Source of the DNA: Oscillospiraceae bacterium | Lineage (GTDB): Bacteria > Bacillota > Clostridia > Oscillospirales > Acutalibacteraceae | Direction of reading: 5' to 3' | Length of the DNA stretch: 64,000 nt | Assembly: GCA_015065965.1 (NCBI GenBank) | Contig: SVPH01000010.1 | Coordinates: forward strand, 1-64,000 | Shown here: one piece after another, positions 26,388 to 35,180 of the stretch | Position numbering within the stretch: the first letter of the stretch is position 1 | Layout: every line of letters starts with the position of its first letter | Notes under the pieces: generated by a model | Seen by the model: the letters and a program-made list of their open reading frames with translations, nothing else | What the model was told of the DNA's origin: nothing | Database searches by the model: none | Translations under genes and position numbers: made by a program

Positions 26388-28429
26388 CTCTTGCAGAAAC
26401 AGCCGGTTTTTGTTTCGGTGTAGACAGAGCCGTTGAAATGGCATATGAACTGGCAAAAAATGGCATTAAATCAGCGACGCTTGGTGAATTGATACATAAT
26501 AATTTTGTTACTTCGGAACTTGAAGAAAAGGGAATCAGGCTTATTGATTCGCCTTCACAGGCTCAGTGCGGCGAAACCGTTATTATCAGGGCACACGGAG
26601 TTGCAAAAAGTGTTTATGACGAACTTAAAAAAGTAGGCGCTGAAGTTTGCGATGCAACATGCCCGTTTGTTAAAAAGATACACACAATTGTTGCGGAGAA
26701 TTCCTCCGATGAAGTTCCTGTTTTAATTGCAGGTGACCCGAATCATCCTGAGGTTATTGGCATAAAAGGACATTGTAACGGAGAAGTGTATGTTTTTAAC
26801 AGTGCTCATGAACTTGAAAAAACACTTAAAGAAAACAATTCTTTGTGCGAAAAAAGAATAATAATTGTTTCTCAAACCACATTTTCTCAAAAAGAATGGA
26901 AAAATTGCAGAGAAAAAATAAAAATATACTGTACAAATCCGAAAATTTTTGATACAATATGCAGTGCGACCCGTAAAAGGCAGGATGAAGCAGCCGAACT
27001 TTCAAAGAAAAGCGATATGATGATAATCATCGGCGGTCGTCACAGTTCAAACACCGTTAAACTTAAAGCGGTGTGCAGCGAAAACTGCGAAACACATTTG
27101 GTGGAAAGAGCCGACGAGCTCAGGACCATAGATTTTTCCAATTGCGCCGAAGTCGGCGTCACGGCAGGGGCATCAACCCCTTCCGTAATAATTAAGGAGG
27201 TACTTTTAGAAATGTCCGAAATCGTAAACGAAACCACAAATATGCAGGTAGAGGAGGTGCCTTCTGAAGCAGCAGTTATAACAGACGATATGGATTTTTC
27301 CGAAGCACTTGAGGCTTCTCTGAGCAGCATGAGCACAGATCAGAAAGTTAAGGGTATTGTTATGCGCATTACTCCTACTGAAATCCAGGTTGATATCGGC
27401 AGAAAGCATGCCGGTTATATCCCCATGGATGAATACAGTGCTGACCCCAATGCTGATGCAGCAAAGGAACTCAAGATCGGCGACGAAATTGATCTTATTA
27501 TTATGAAGACAAACGATGCCGAAGGAACTGTTATGCTTTCAAAGAAGCGTTTTGATGCTCAGAATGCTTGGGTTGAAATCATTGCCGCTGAAGAAGACGG
27601 CAGAGTTCTTGAAGGCACAGTTGCAGAAGTTGTTAAGGGCGGCGTAAGAGTTGTTTCAAACGGCGTACGCGTATTTGTTCCTGCATCTCATGCAACTGAA
27701 CGCAGAGATGAAAACCTTGAAGATCTTCTCAAGAAGACAGTTAAGTTCCGCATTATCGAAGTTAACAAGCAGCGCAGAAGAGCAGTAGGTTCAATCCGTT
27801 CAGTACTTAAGGAAGCAAAGAAGGAAGCAGCAGAGGCATTCTGGGCACAGGCAGCAGAAGGTCAGACATATCACGGCGTTGTTAAGTCAATGACAAACTA
27901 CGGTGCATTTGTTGATATCGGCGGCATTGACGGTATGGTTCACATTTCAGAAATGTCATGGAAACGCATTAAGAATCCTTCAGAGATTTTTGAAATCGGT
28001 CAGGAAGTTGATGTATATATCAAGTCACTTGATGCTGAGAACAAGAAGATTTCTCTCGGCTACAGAAGAGACGAAGACAATCCCTGGGAGATCCTCAAGA
28101 AGAACTATCCCGAAGGATCAGTTGTTGAAGCAGAAGTTGTCGGCATGACAACATTCGGTGCTTTCGCAAAAGTTATCCCCGGTATTGACGGTCTTATTCA
28201 CATCTCACAGATTGCTGACCGTCATATCAGCAAGCCTCAGGATGTTCTTAAGGTTGGCGAAACCGTAACTTGCAAAATCACTGCAATTGATTATGATAAG
28301 AAGCGCGTAAGCCTTTCAATCCGCGCTCTCATTGAGCCTGCTGAGGAAGTTGCTGAAGAAGCAACAGAAGCAGTAGAAGCAGCAGAAGAAGTTGTAGCAG
28401 AGGCTGCGGCAGAAGAAGCAGCTGAATAA
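26378..28429 (+). CDS. ispH-rpsA: bifunctional IspH (HMBPP reductase)/ribosomal protein S1
   Basis: A fusion of 683 residues. Residues 1 to about 278 are IspH, the [4Fe-4S] enzyme that makes IPP and DMAPP in the MEP isoprenoid pathway. Its three cluster cysteines are in GFCFGVD (Cys12), DATCPFVKK (about 96) and TICSATRKRQ (about 195). Residues from about 321 to 650 are four S1 RNA-binding repeats, beginning near 321, 408, 494 and 580, as in ribosomal protein S1. The tail is Glu/Ala-rich. The fusion is typical of clostridia. Translation starts at TTG 26378, overlapping plsC. Inside the gene a perfect AAGGAGG precedes Met279, so S1 may also be made alone. A strong terminator follows. Confidence 0.95.
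   Translation: MRITLAETAGFCFGVDRAVEMAYELAKNGIKSATLGELIHNNFVTSELEEKGIRLIDSPSQAQCGETVIIRAHGVAKSVYDELKKVGAEVCDATCPFVKKIHTIVAENSSDEVPVLIAGDPNHPEVIGIKGHCNGEVYVFNSAHELEKTLKENNSLCEKRIIIVSQTTFSQKEWKNCREKIKIYCTNPKIFDTICSATRKRQDEAAELSKKSDMMIIIGGRHSSNTVKLKAVCSENCETHLVERADELRTIDFSNCAEVGVTAGASTPSVIIKEVLLEMSEIVNETTNMQVEEVPSEAAVITDDMDFSEALEASLSSMSTDQKVKGIVMRITPTEIQVDIGRKHAGYIPMDEYSADPNADAAKELKIGDEIDLIIMKTNDAEGTVMLSKKRFDAQNAWVEIIAAEEDGRVLEGTVAEVVKGGVRVVSNGVRVFVPASHATERRDENLEDLLKKTVKFRIIEVNKQRRRAVGSIRSVLKEAKKEAAEAFWAQAAEGQTYHGVVKSMTNYGAFVDIGGIDGMVHISEMSWKRIKNPSEIFEIGQEVDVYIKSLDAENKKISLGYRRDEDNPWEILKKNYPEGSVVEAEVVGMTTFGAFAKVIPGIDGLIHISQIADRHISKPQDVLKVGETVTCKITAIDYDKKRVSLSIRALIEPAEEVAEEATEAVEAAEEVVAEAAAEEAAE
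27194..27214 (+). promoter_or_regulatory. internal ribosome-binding site at the IspH/S1 junction
   Basis: AAGGAGG (27194-27200) lies 11 nt before the in-frame ATG at 27212-27214, exactly at the linker between the IspH and S1 modules. It would give a free S1-type protein of 405 residues. Confidence 0.55.
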
Positions 28430-28441
28430 TTTTGTTTTTTG

Positions 28442-28474
28442 CCGCCCGCAGTTCTCTGTGGGCGGTTTTGTTTT
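28442..28474 (+). terminator. terminator after ispH-rpsA
   Basis: A 10-bp stem with one G-U pair (28442-28451 with 28456-28465, TTCT loop) is followed by TTTTGTTTT. Confidence 0.9.
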
Positions 28475-28487
28475 GGAGTGATAGTTT

Positions 28488-29420
28488 ATCAAAAAGGAAA
28501 AGATTCTTGGCCCTTTTTACTGTATTCTTGCTGCGGTTGTGTGGGGTCTATCGTTTGTTGCGCAGAGTGAAGGTGCAAGCATAGGCACATTTACTTTTAA
28601 TGGTCTGCGCACTCTTCTTGGTGGAATAGTTCTTGTTCCGCTTGTTTTTCTCAGTTTTAAAAATGAAAATAAAAAGTTACCTCAGGGTGAAAAAAAGAAA
28701 TTTCCGTTTAAGGATGTTATTATCGGCGGTGTTTGCTGCGGTATACCGCTTTTTGTCGGCGGCAACCTTCAGCAGCATGCATTTAACTATATTGATGTCG
28801 GCAAGGTCGGCTTTATAACGGCACTTTACATGGTGCTTGTTCCCGTCATCGGTATATTCCTTAAGCAGCGCGCCCGTTTCAACATATGGATAGGTGTTGC
28901 GCTTGGCGTTATCGGTCTTTATTTTCTCAGTATCCCTGCAGGCGATTTTTCAATCGGTAAAGGAGAACTTATAACAATTTGTTGTTCAGTTGCTTTTGCC
29001 GTACATATACTTGTTATTGACCATTTTTGCAAAAAGATTAACAACATCGCTCTTTCGTGTGCGCAGTTTTTTGTTGCAGGTCTTCTTTCTGTAATCTGTA
29101 TGTTTATTTTTGAAGAACCGAAAATTGACGAGATAGCAGGTGCATGGCTGCCTCTTGTTTATGCAGGTGTTATGAGTTGCGGCGTAGCATTCACAGCGCA
29201 GATTTTCGGTCAGAAATATTCTGAGCCTGCAGTTGCATCGCTTTTACTCTGCCTTGAATCTGTTTTTGCCGTACTCTTCGGTTGGCTTCTTCTTAAACAG
29301 ATGCTTTCGCAGCGTGAACTTTTAGGCTGCCTTATTATGTTTATCGCAATTATTTTTACTCAAGTACCCACAGAAGTTTTTGTGAAAATATTTAAGAGAA
29401 AACCCAAAGCAGAAAACTAA
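28488..29420 (+). CDS. EamA-family (DMT) transporter
   Basis: A ten-helix drug/metabolite transporter made of two EamA repeats (about 310 residues). The substrate is unknown; family members export amino acids, nucleotides or other metabolites. The start is odd. The frame reads I-K-K-E-K-I-L-G-P-F-Y before the first helix, beginning at ATC 28488, 9 bp after GGAG; no ATG, GTG or TTG occurs before GTG 28539, which would cut into the first helix (VVWGLSFVAQ). I use 28488 as the likely true start, either a rare AUC start or a mutated ATG; a conventional caller would give 28539. Downstream genes follow closely, so it leads an operon with a subtilase and a GH13 enzyme. Confidence 0.82.
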   Translation: MKKEKILGPFYCILAAVVWGLSFVAQSEGASIGTFTFNGLRTLLGGIVLVPLVFLSFKNENKKLPQGEKKKFPFKDVIIGGVCCGIPLFVGGNLQQHAFNYIDVGKVGFITALYMVLVPVIGIFLKQRARFNIWIGVALGVIGLYFLSIPAGDFSIGKGELITICCSVAFAVHILVIDHFCKKINNIALSCAQFFVAGLLSVICMFIFEEPKIDEIAGAWLPLVYAGVMSCGVAFTAQIFGQKYSEPAVASLLLCLESVFAVLFGWLLLKQMLSQRELLGCLIMFIAIIFTQVPTEVFVKIFKRKPKAEN

Positions 29421-29436
29421 GAGGGGAGAAATATAA

Positions 29437-31128
29437 ATGTTTGGTAAGATAATATCGTTTATCATGGCATTGGTTATGACAACAACGGGTTTTGTTACAA
29501 CATCTGTCAGCAATATTGTTGATGCTGTTACGGTGTCCATTTTCGGTGTACCTTATACCGACGAAGCGGTTGAATCGGGATTCTTCAACGATATGGATGA
29601 CTCTGATGTTGTTGAACTTGGAGAAGACAGCGGGTTCATCAAAGATAAAATTGCTGTTTTTGTTGATTCAGACATGAGTTTTTGGAGCAAAATCAAGTTT
29701 TTCAAAGAGTGCGGCGGTACTCTAAGCGGTTGGTGTACTCTTGCTGACCTCTATGTTGTTTCTTATCCTTCAATGGATTATGAGCAGGTGCTCGAACGCT
29801 GTGAAAAACTTAACAGTGCAAACGGCGTTGAACTTGCAATACCTGTTATGATAAATAAAACAGTCCTTAACGGAACGCCTGACGATGATTTCGGCGCAAC
29901 TTATGATGAGCCGAATGTATGGGATGAACTTAATCCGAGCGGAAATAACTGGTGGCTTGAAGCAATCAACGCAAGGCAGGCATGGGATTATTCCGATTAT
30001 TTCGGCAAAATCAATATCGGTGTTCTCGACTCCGGTTTTGAAACAAACCATTCTGAACTTTCGGGCAAAATTTCATTTCCCGATTCCTTCCAGTCGTTTT
30101 TGAATACACCTCATTATCACGGCACTCATGTTGCCGGTATTATAGGTGCGAATCATGACGGTTCCGGTATTGCCGGTATTTGTGAAAATTCAAATCTTAT
30201 CTGTGTTGACTGGACTCCGGACGGACTTCAGTTCTGGATTACCGATATTGCTATTTTCTTTGGAATTTCAACTCTTGTAAAATCAGGTGCGAAGGTTATT
30301 AACCTTTCTCTCGGCACTTCAGGCACAAAAGGAAGTAACAGCAGCGGTATTTTTGAAAGAGTATTCGGTGCTGCAGCCACATCCTATATGATGGCATCTC
30401 TGCTTTCAAAGGGTTATGATTTTGTTGCTGTTCAGTCTGCAGGTAACGGTGATTCTCTCGGTGATCCCGTTAACGCTGAAAATAACGGTCACTTTTGCGT
30501 TTTGTCTGAGGATAATATATTTGTAGGTTCAAAAAATGTTTCTGCAAAAAATATTTTAGACCGTATAATCGTTGTTTCAAGCATATCAAATAACGGTGAC
30601 GGAACATATACACAGTCAGATTTTTCAAATGTAGGCAGAAGCGTTTCTATTGCTGCACCGGGTGATGAAATATACAGTTGTGTTGATGGCGGAGATTATG
30701 ATGAATTTTCCGGTACGTCAATGGCTGCACCGATGGTTACAGGCGTTGCATCGCTTGTATGGTCGGTTAATCCCTCTTTCACGGGTGCACAGGTTAAAGA
30801 AATTGTTTGTACATCAACGGACAAGGTTGCTCAGGTAAACAGTGATGCAAAATACTACTACAATGATTTGGATTTTGCTGAATATCCTGTAGTCAATGCA
30901 AAACTTGCTGTTGAAGAAGCAATAAGAAGAACCGTTTCATCAGTAGGTACTGCATCAGGCAATGCAGGTGAAGCGGCTGAGAAAATTGTTTATGCAGGTA
31001 AAACATATACGGTTTATTCAGACGGTTCGTATTCGTTTGTCGCTCCTGCAGGAAGCGGCACTGCAGAGGTCTATGATAACAGCGGAAATCTTATTAATAC
31101 TTTTGAATTGACGGTTAACTCAGACTGA
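29437..31128 (+). CDS. subtilisin-like serine protease (S8 family)
   Basis: A 563-residue subtilase. The catalytic triad is Asp198 in GVLDSGFE, His231 in HGTHVAG and Ser428 in SGTSMAAP. The first 25 or so residues are hydrophobic with one Lys and look like a signal peptide or anchor. Residues about 60-170 would be a propeptide-like region, and the last about 60 residues form a small beta-rich tail. Secretion is likely. The gene is 16 bp after the EamA transporter gene and 16 bp before the GH13 gene. The three functions have no evident common pathway. Confidence 0.92.
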   Translation: MFGKIISFIMALVMTTTGFVTTSVSNIVDAVTVSIFGVPYTDEAVESGFFNDMDDSDVVELGEDSGFIKDKIAVFVDSDMSFWSKIKFFKECGGTLSGWCTLADLYVVSYPSMDYEQVLERCEKLNSANGVELAIPVMINKTVLNGTPDDDFGATYDEPNVWDELNPSGNNWWLEAINARQAWDYSDYFGKINIGVLDSGFETNHSELSGKISFPDSFQSFLNTPHYHGTHVAGIIGANHDGSGIAGICENSNLICVDWTPDGLQFWITDIAIFFGISTLVKSGAKVINLSLGTSGTKGSNSSGIFERVFGAAATSYMMASLLSKGYDFVAVQSAGNGDSLGDPVNAENNGHFCVLSEDNIFVGSKNVSAKNILDRIIVVSSISNNGDGTYTQSDFSNVGRSVSIAAPGDEIYSCVDGGDYDEFSGTSMAAPMVTGVASLVWSVNPSFTGAQVKEIVCTSTDKVAQVNSDAKYYYNDLDFAEYPVVNAKLAVEEAIRRTVSSVGTASGNAGEAAEKIVYAGKTYTVYSDGSYSFVAPAGSGTAEVYDNSGNLINTFELTVNSD

Positions 31129-31144
31129 TTAAGGAGAGATTGGT

Positions 31145-32830
31145 ATGGCAGAAATTAAAAAGCACTGGTATAAGGAAATGGCGGTGTATCAGGTTTGGCC
31201 CCGCAGTTTTAAAGATGGCAACGGCGACGGCATAGGCGATTTAAAGGGCGTTATGGAAAAACTCGACTATATCAAGAGTATCGGCGTTGATGCAATCTGG
31301 TTTTCACCGCTTTATAAATCCCCTCAACATGATTACGGTTATGATATTGCCGATTATAAGGCTATTGCTCCCGAATACGGCACTCTTGAAGAGTTCAAAG
31401 AACTGCTTGATGCCGCCCACAGCAAAGGGCTTAAAGTTATTATGGATCTTGTCATAAATCATACTTCCAATGAACATGAATGGTTCAAAGAAAGTATGAA
31501 AGGCCATGATAATCCCTATCACGATTATTATTTCTGGCGTAAGGGCAAGAAGCCCAACGGCAAAAAGCCGCCTAACAACTGGCTTTCAACTTTTGCGGGT
31601 CCCGGTTGGCATTATAACGAAAACCTTGATGAATGGTATCTTACACTTTTTGCAAAAGAGCAGCCTGACCTTAATATGGATAATCCTAAGGTTCGTGAAG
31701 AAATTAAGGATATTATCCGTTTCTGGCTTGATATGGGCGTTGACGGTTTCCGTGAGGATGTTATCACATTCATTTCAAAGCGTGACGGACTTCCCAACGG
31801 TTTCCCCATTCCGGTTGCCTGCGGTATGGAGCATTACAAATGCGGTCCGAGACTTGATGAATACCTCAGGGAATTCAGAGCAGTTACCGATAACTATGAT
31901 TGTATGACAGTCGGCGAAGCACCCATGATGACACCTAAACTTGCTCTTCGTTTTATTAAAGAGGGCGCAGGTCAGACCCTTAACATGATGTTCAACTTCC
32001 AGCATATGGAGGCTGACTCTTTCATGGTCAGTTGGGTTCCCATGCCTTTCAGCCTTAAGAAACTCAAGAGTGCTTATAACAGATGGCAGCATAAACTTTA
32101 CGGTATTGCATGGAATGCAAACTACATCGAAAACCATGATCAACCCAGAATAATCAGCCGTTACGGTGATGAAAAATACAGAGTTGAAAGCGGTAAGATG
32201 CTTGCTACAATGTATATCTGCCAGAGCGGTACGCCGTTCATATATCAGGGTCAGGAAATCGGTATGCTGAACATTAAAATGAACAGCGTTGACGATTATA
32301 CCGATACTCAGGTTAAGAGTACATATCAACTCTTTAAAAAACTCGGCTTCAGTGATAAGATGTTCCTTAAAATAGCAAACCGCGCTTCAAGAGATAATGC
32401 AAGAACGCCCGTTCAGTGGACTGCCGAAAAGAATGCTGGTTTCACAACCGCAGACGAAGCATGGTTTAAAGTTAATCCCAATTACACTGAAATTAATGTT
32501 GAGCAAGCAGAAAAGGACGAAAATTCAATCCTTAACTATTACCGCAAACTCCTTAAATTCCGTAAGGAAAATGAAATCTGTATTTACGGTGATTTTAAAC
32601 TTCACTATAAAAACAGCAGCAAACTTTTTGTTTATGAGCGCAACTACGAAGGCAAGCGCATGCTTGTAATCAACTCATTCACAGATAAACCCGTTTATTT
32701 TACTGCTCCTGCAGGTTTTGACCTCGGCAAGGGCAAACTTGTGCTTTCAAACTATAATGTTGAGGCTGATAAAACACTCAACACATTTGAAACCAAGCCT
32801 TTCGAAACGAGAGTATACCTTTTTGATTGA
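31145..32830 (+). CDS. oligo-1,6-glucosidase-type GH13 enzyme
   Basis: A cytoplasmic, retaining alpha-glucosidase of 561 residues in the GH13 oligo-1,6-glucosidase/dextran glucosidase group. It opens with YQVWPRSFKDGNGDGIGDL, the group signature with a calcium-binding loop. The nucleophile is Asp205 in GFREDVI, the acid/base Glu258 in VGEAP, and the transition-state stabiliser Asp332 in ENHDQPR. Val206 follows the nucleophile; in this group Val favours alpha-1,6 bonds and Thr/Ala favours alpha-1,4. It should therefore degrade isomaltose and other alpha-1,6 gluco-oligosaccharides. The start has an AAGGAGAG site; a terminator ends the operon. Confidence 0.93.
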   Translation: MAEIKKHWYKEMAVYQVWPRSFKDGNGDGIGDLKGVMEKLDYIKSIGVDAIWFSPLYKSPQHDYGYDIADYKAIAPEYGTLEEFKELLDAAHSKGLKVIMDLVINHTSNEHEWFKESMKGHDNPYHDYYFWRKGKKPNGKKPPNNWLSTFAGPGWHYNENLDEWYLTLFAKEQPDLNMDNPKVREEIKDIIRFWLDMGVDGFREDVITFISKRDGLPNGFPIPVACGMEHYKCGPRLDEYLREFRAVTDNYDCMTVGEAPMMTPKLALRFIKEGAGQTLNMMFNFQHMEADSFMVSWVPMPFSLKKLKSAYNRWQHKLYGIAWNANYIENHDQPRIISRYGDEKYRVESGKMLATMYICQSGTPFIYQGQEIGMLNIKMNSVDDYTDTQVKSTYQLFKKLGFSDKMFLKIANRASRDNARTPVQWTAEKNAGFTTADEAWFKVNPNYTEINVEQAEKDENSILNYYRKLLKFRKENEICIYGDFKLHYKNSSKLFVYERNYEGKRMLVINSFTDKPVYFTAPAGFDLGKGKLVLSNYNVEADKTLNTFETKPFETRVYLFD

Positions 32831-32832
32831 TA

Positions 32833-32875
32833 AATAAATGCTCTGTCTTATCTGAGGCAGAGCATTTATTGTTGT
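32833..32875 (+). terminator. terminator after the GH13 gene
   Basis: A 13-bp perfect stem (32833-32845 with 32858-32870), extendable by three pairs, is followed by a short T-rich tail. Confidence 0.82.
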
Positions 32876-32929
32876 TAAAATAGTGAGAATATACTTGAAA
32901 ACACAGCATAAAATTATGTATTTATTAAC

Positions 32930-32958
32930 TTGACTTTGTTTGTTTTAAGATATATACT
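32930..32958 (+). promoter_or_regulatory. sigma-A promoter for glnN
   Basis: TTGACT (32930-32935) and TATACT (32953-32958) are 17 bp apart, about 70 bp before GTG 33028. Confidence 0.8.
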
Positions 32959-32960
32959 AA

Positions 32961-33014
32961 ATTGTCTTTTAAAGAGTGAAATAACTCGAACTATATATAG
33001 TTTTGAAAGACGAT
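32961..33014 (+). promoter_or_regulatory. possible structured leader of glnN
   Basis: ATTGTCTTT (32961-32969) can pair with AAAGACGAT (33006-33014) around two small hairpins, GAGT/ACTC (32974-32987) and the AT-rich palindrome at 32989-33002. The 3' arm ends just before AGGAGAG. The first bases of the stem may lie upstream of the transcription start, so the RNA form is uncertain. It does not match the known glutamine riboswitch consensus. Confidence 0.3.
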
Positions 33015-33027
33015 AGGAGAGATTAGC

Positions 33028-35118
33028 GTGAAAACACTTCCCGAATATTTCGGCAGCATGGTATTTGATGATAAAGCGATGAAATCGAGGCTGCCAAAAG
33101 AAACATATAAAGCAATTAAAAAAACCATTCGTGACGGCAAGCGTCTTGATATAGCAATGGCAACGGTTATTGCAAATGCAATGAAGGACTGGGCAGTTGA
33201 AAAGGGTGCAACCCATTTTACACACTGGTTCCAGCCTATGACAGGCATTACTGCAGAAAAGCATGATAGTTTTATTTCGCCTAATGATGACGGCACGGTT
33301 ATTATGGAATTCTCGGGTAAGGAACTCGTTAAAGGCGAATCAGATGCTTCAAGTTTCCCTTCGGGCGGTATCCGTTCAACTTTTGAAGCAAGGGGATATA
33401 CTGCATGGGACCCTACTTCATATGCATTTATCAAGGAAGGCGTTCTTTGCATTCCCACTGCGTTTTGCTCATACGGCGGCGAAGCACTTGATATGAAAAC
33501 ACCTTTGCTCCGTTCAATGGAAGCAATCGGCAAACAGGCAAAGCGAATTCTCAAATTGTTCGGTCAGGATGATGTTACAAGTGTAAAAACAACCGTTGGC
33601 GCAGAGCAGGAATATTTCCTTATCGACGGTGATATGTATAACAAGCGCAAAGATCTTATTTTTACGGGCAGAACTCTTTTTGGCGCAAATCCTCCCAAGG
33701 GTCAGGAACTTGATGACCACTATTTCGGCTCAATCAAGCCCCGTGTCGCATCCTTTATGAAAGACCTTAACGAAGAACTTTGGAAACTCGGAGTCCTTGC
33801 CAAAACAGAGCACAACGAAGGTGCGCCTTCTCAGCACGAACTTGCTCCTATATTTACAACAACCAATATTGCAACCGATCATAACCAACTTACCATGGAA
33901 ATTATGCAGAAGGTTGCAAAGAAACATAATATGATTTGTCTGCTCCATGAAAAACCTTTTGCAGGTGTCAGCGGCAGCGGCAAGCACAATAACTGGTCAA
34001 TTTCAACAAGCACGGGAGTCAATCTCCTTGAACCGGGTGAAACACCGTATGATAACGCCCAGTTCCTTCTTTTCCTTTGCGCGGTAATCAAAGCGGTTGA
34101 TAATTATCAGGATCTTCTCAGAACCGCTGTTGCAAGCGCAGGTAATGACCACAGACTTGGTGCAAACGAAGCGCCTCCTGCAGTTGTTTCAATGTTCCTT
34201 GGTGATGAACTCAATGAAATTCTTGAGTCAATTGAGCAGGATACAGGCTATGACGCAAAAGAAAAAGTCCAGATGAAAGTCGGCGTTCATGTACTGCCCA
34301 GATTTCCCAAGGATACAACGGACAGAAACAGAACTTCACCCTTTGCTTTCACAGGTAATAAGTTTGAGTTCAGAATGCTTGGCTCAGCAAAATCAATAGC
34401 AAGTGCAAATATCGTTCTTAACACTGCCGTTGCAGAGTCGCTTAAATCCTATGCGGACAGGCTTGAGAATGTTGAAAACTTTGAAGATGCACTTCATGCT
34501 CTCATTCAGAAAACAATCAAAGACCATAAGCGTATTATCTTCAACGGTAACGGTTATGATGATGAATGGACAAAAGAGGCTGAAGCAAGAGGTCTTTGCA
34601 ATTACAGAACAACTCCGGATGCACTTCCTTGCCTTACAGCGGATAAAAATGTTAAACTTTTTGAAGACCATAAGGTTTTCACAAGGGCTGAACTTGAAGC
34701 GCGTCAGGAAGTTTATTTCCAGAATTATTGCAAGACACTCAATATTGAAGCACTTACCGTTATTGATATGATTAACAAAGATATTCTCCCTGCGATAAAC
34801 TCATATATCGGTAAGGTGAGCAGCACTGCTGCGGCAAAGAAATCATGCTTTGCAGATGCAGATTTCACATATGAGGAACAAACTGTCAGAAAACTTTCTG
34901 ACCTTACGGCATCAATCTATAAAGCAGTAAATGAACTTGAAGTATCACTCGGTTCAATAAAGAAATTGAATGTTGTTGAAAAAGCAGGCATGTTCAGGGA
35001 TGTTATTATTCCTAAGATGGAAGAAATACGCAAGTATTCAGACGATGCAGAGCGCATTACTGCCGCTGAATACTGGCCGTTCCCCACATACGCAGATTTG
35101 CTTTACGGTGTCAGATAA
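33028..35118 (+). CDS. glnN: glutamine synthetase type III
   Basis: GSIII condenses glutamate and ammonia with ATP. The 696 residues match the GlnN family, much longer than the 450-residue GSI. The N-terminal GSIII signature includes [11 protein letters not shown] and KHDSFI. The catalytic core shows EQEYFLID (metal-binding Glu), [12 protein letters not shown] and [10 protein letters not shown]. The C-terminal extension is family-specific. The start is GTG 33028 with TAGGAGAG upstream. It is monocistronic, with a good promoter and a strong terminator. GSIII is common in Bacteroidetes and ruminococci. Confidence 0.96.
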   Translation: MKTLPEYFGSMVFDDKAMKSRLPKETYKAIKKTIRDGKRLDIAMATVIANAMKDWAVEKGATHFTHWFQPMTGITAEKHDSFISPNDDGTVIMEFSGKELVKGESDASSFPSGGIRSTFEARGYTAWDPTSYAFIKEGVLCIPTAFCSYGGEALDMKTPLLRSMEAIGKQAKRILKLFGQDDVTSVKTTVGAEQEYFLIDGDMYNKRKDLIFTGRTLFGANPPKGQELDDHYFGSIKPRVASFMKDLNEELWKLGVLAKTEHNEGAPSQHELAPIFTTTNIATDHNQLTMEIMQKVAKKHNMICLLHEKPFAGVSGSGKHNNWSISTSTGVNLLEPGETPYDNAQFLLFLCAVIKAVDNYQDLLRTAVASAGNDHRLGANEAPPAVVSMFLGDELNEILESIEQDTGYDAKEKVQMKVGVHVLPRFPKDTTDRNRTSPFAFTGNKFEFRMLGSAKSIASANIVLNTAVAESLKSYADRLENVENFEDALHALIQKTIKDHKRIIFNGNGYDDEWTKEAEARGLCNYRTTPDALPCLTADKNVKLFEDHKVFTRAELEARQEVYFQNYCKTLNIEALTVIDMINKDILPAINSYIGKVSSTAAAKKSCFADADFTYEEQTVRKLSDLTASIYKAVNELEVSLGSIKKLNVVEKAGMFRDVIIPKMEEIRKYSDDAERITAAEYWPFPTYADLLYGVR

Positions 35119-35140
35119 AAAGCATATGCATTTATGCAGA

Positions 35141-35180
35141 AAAAAACCTCCGTTTGAAAAAACGGAGGTTAATTTTTTAT
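35141..35180. terminator. bidirectional terminator between glnN and the acyl-CoA synthetase gene
   Basis: A perfect 10-bp stem (35145-35154 with 35161-35170, 6-nt loop) is flanked by A6 and T6 runs, so it works on both strands. Confidence 0.92.

Noticed and set aside
31775-32329. Minus-strand frame of 184 codons
   Set aside because: It is antisense to the GH13 enzyme, whose active-site residues fix the true frame.
32961-33027. Glutamine riboswitch or downstream-peptide RNA before glnN
   Set aside because: The conserved CGTTCA and GACGGAAGTAGG cores are absent.
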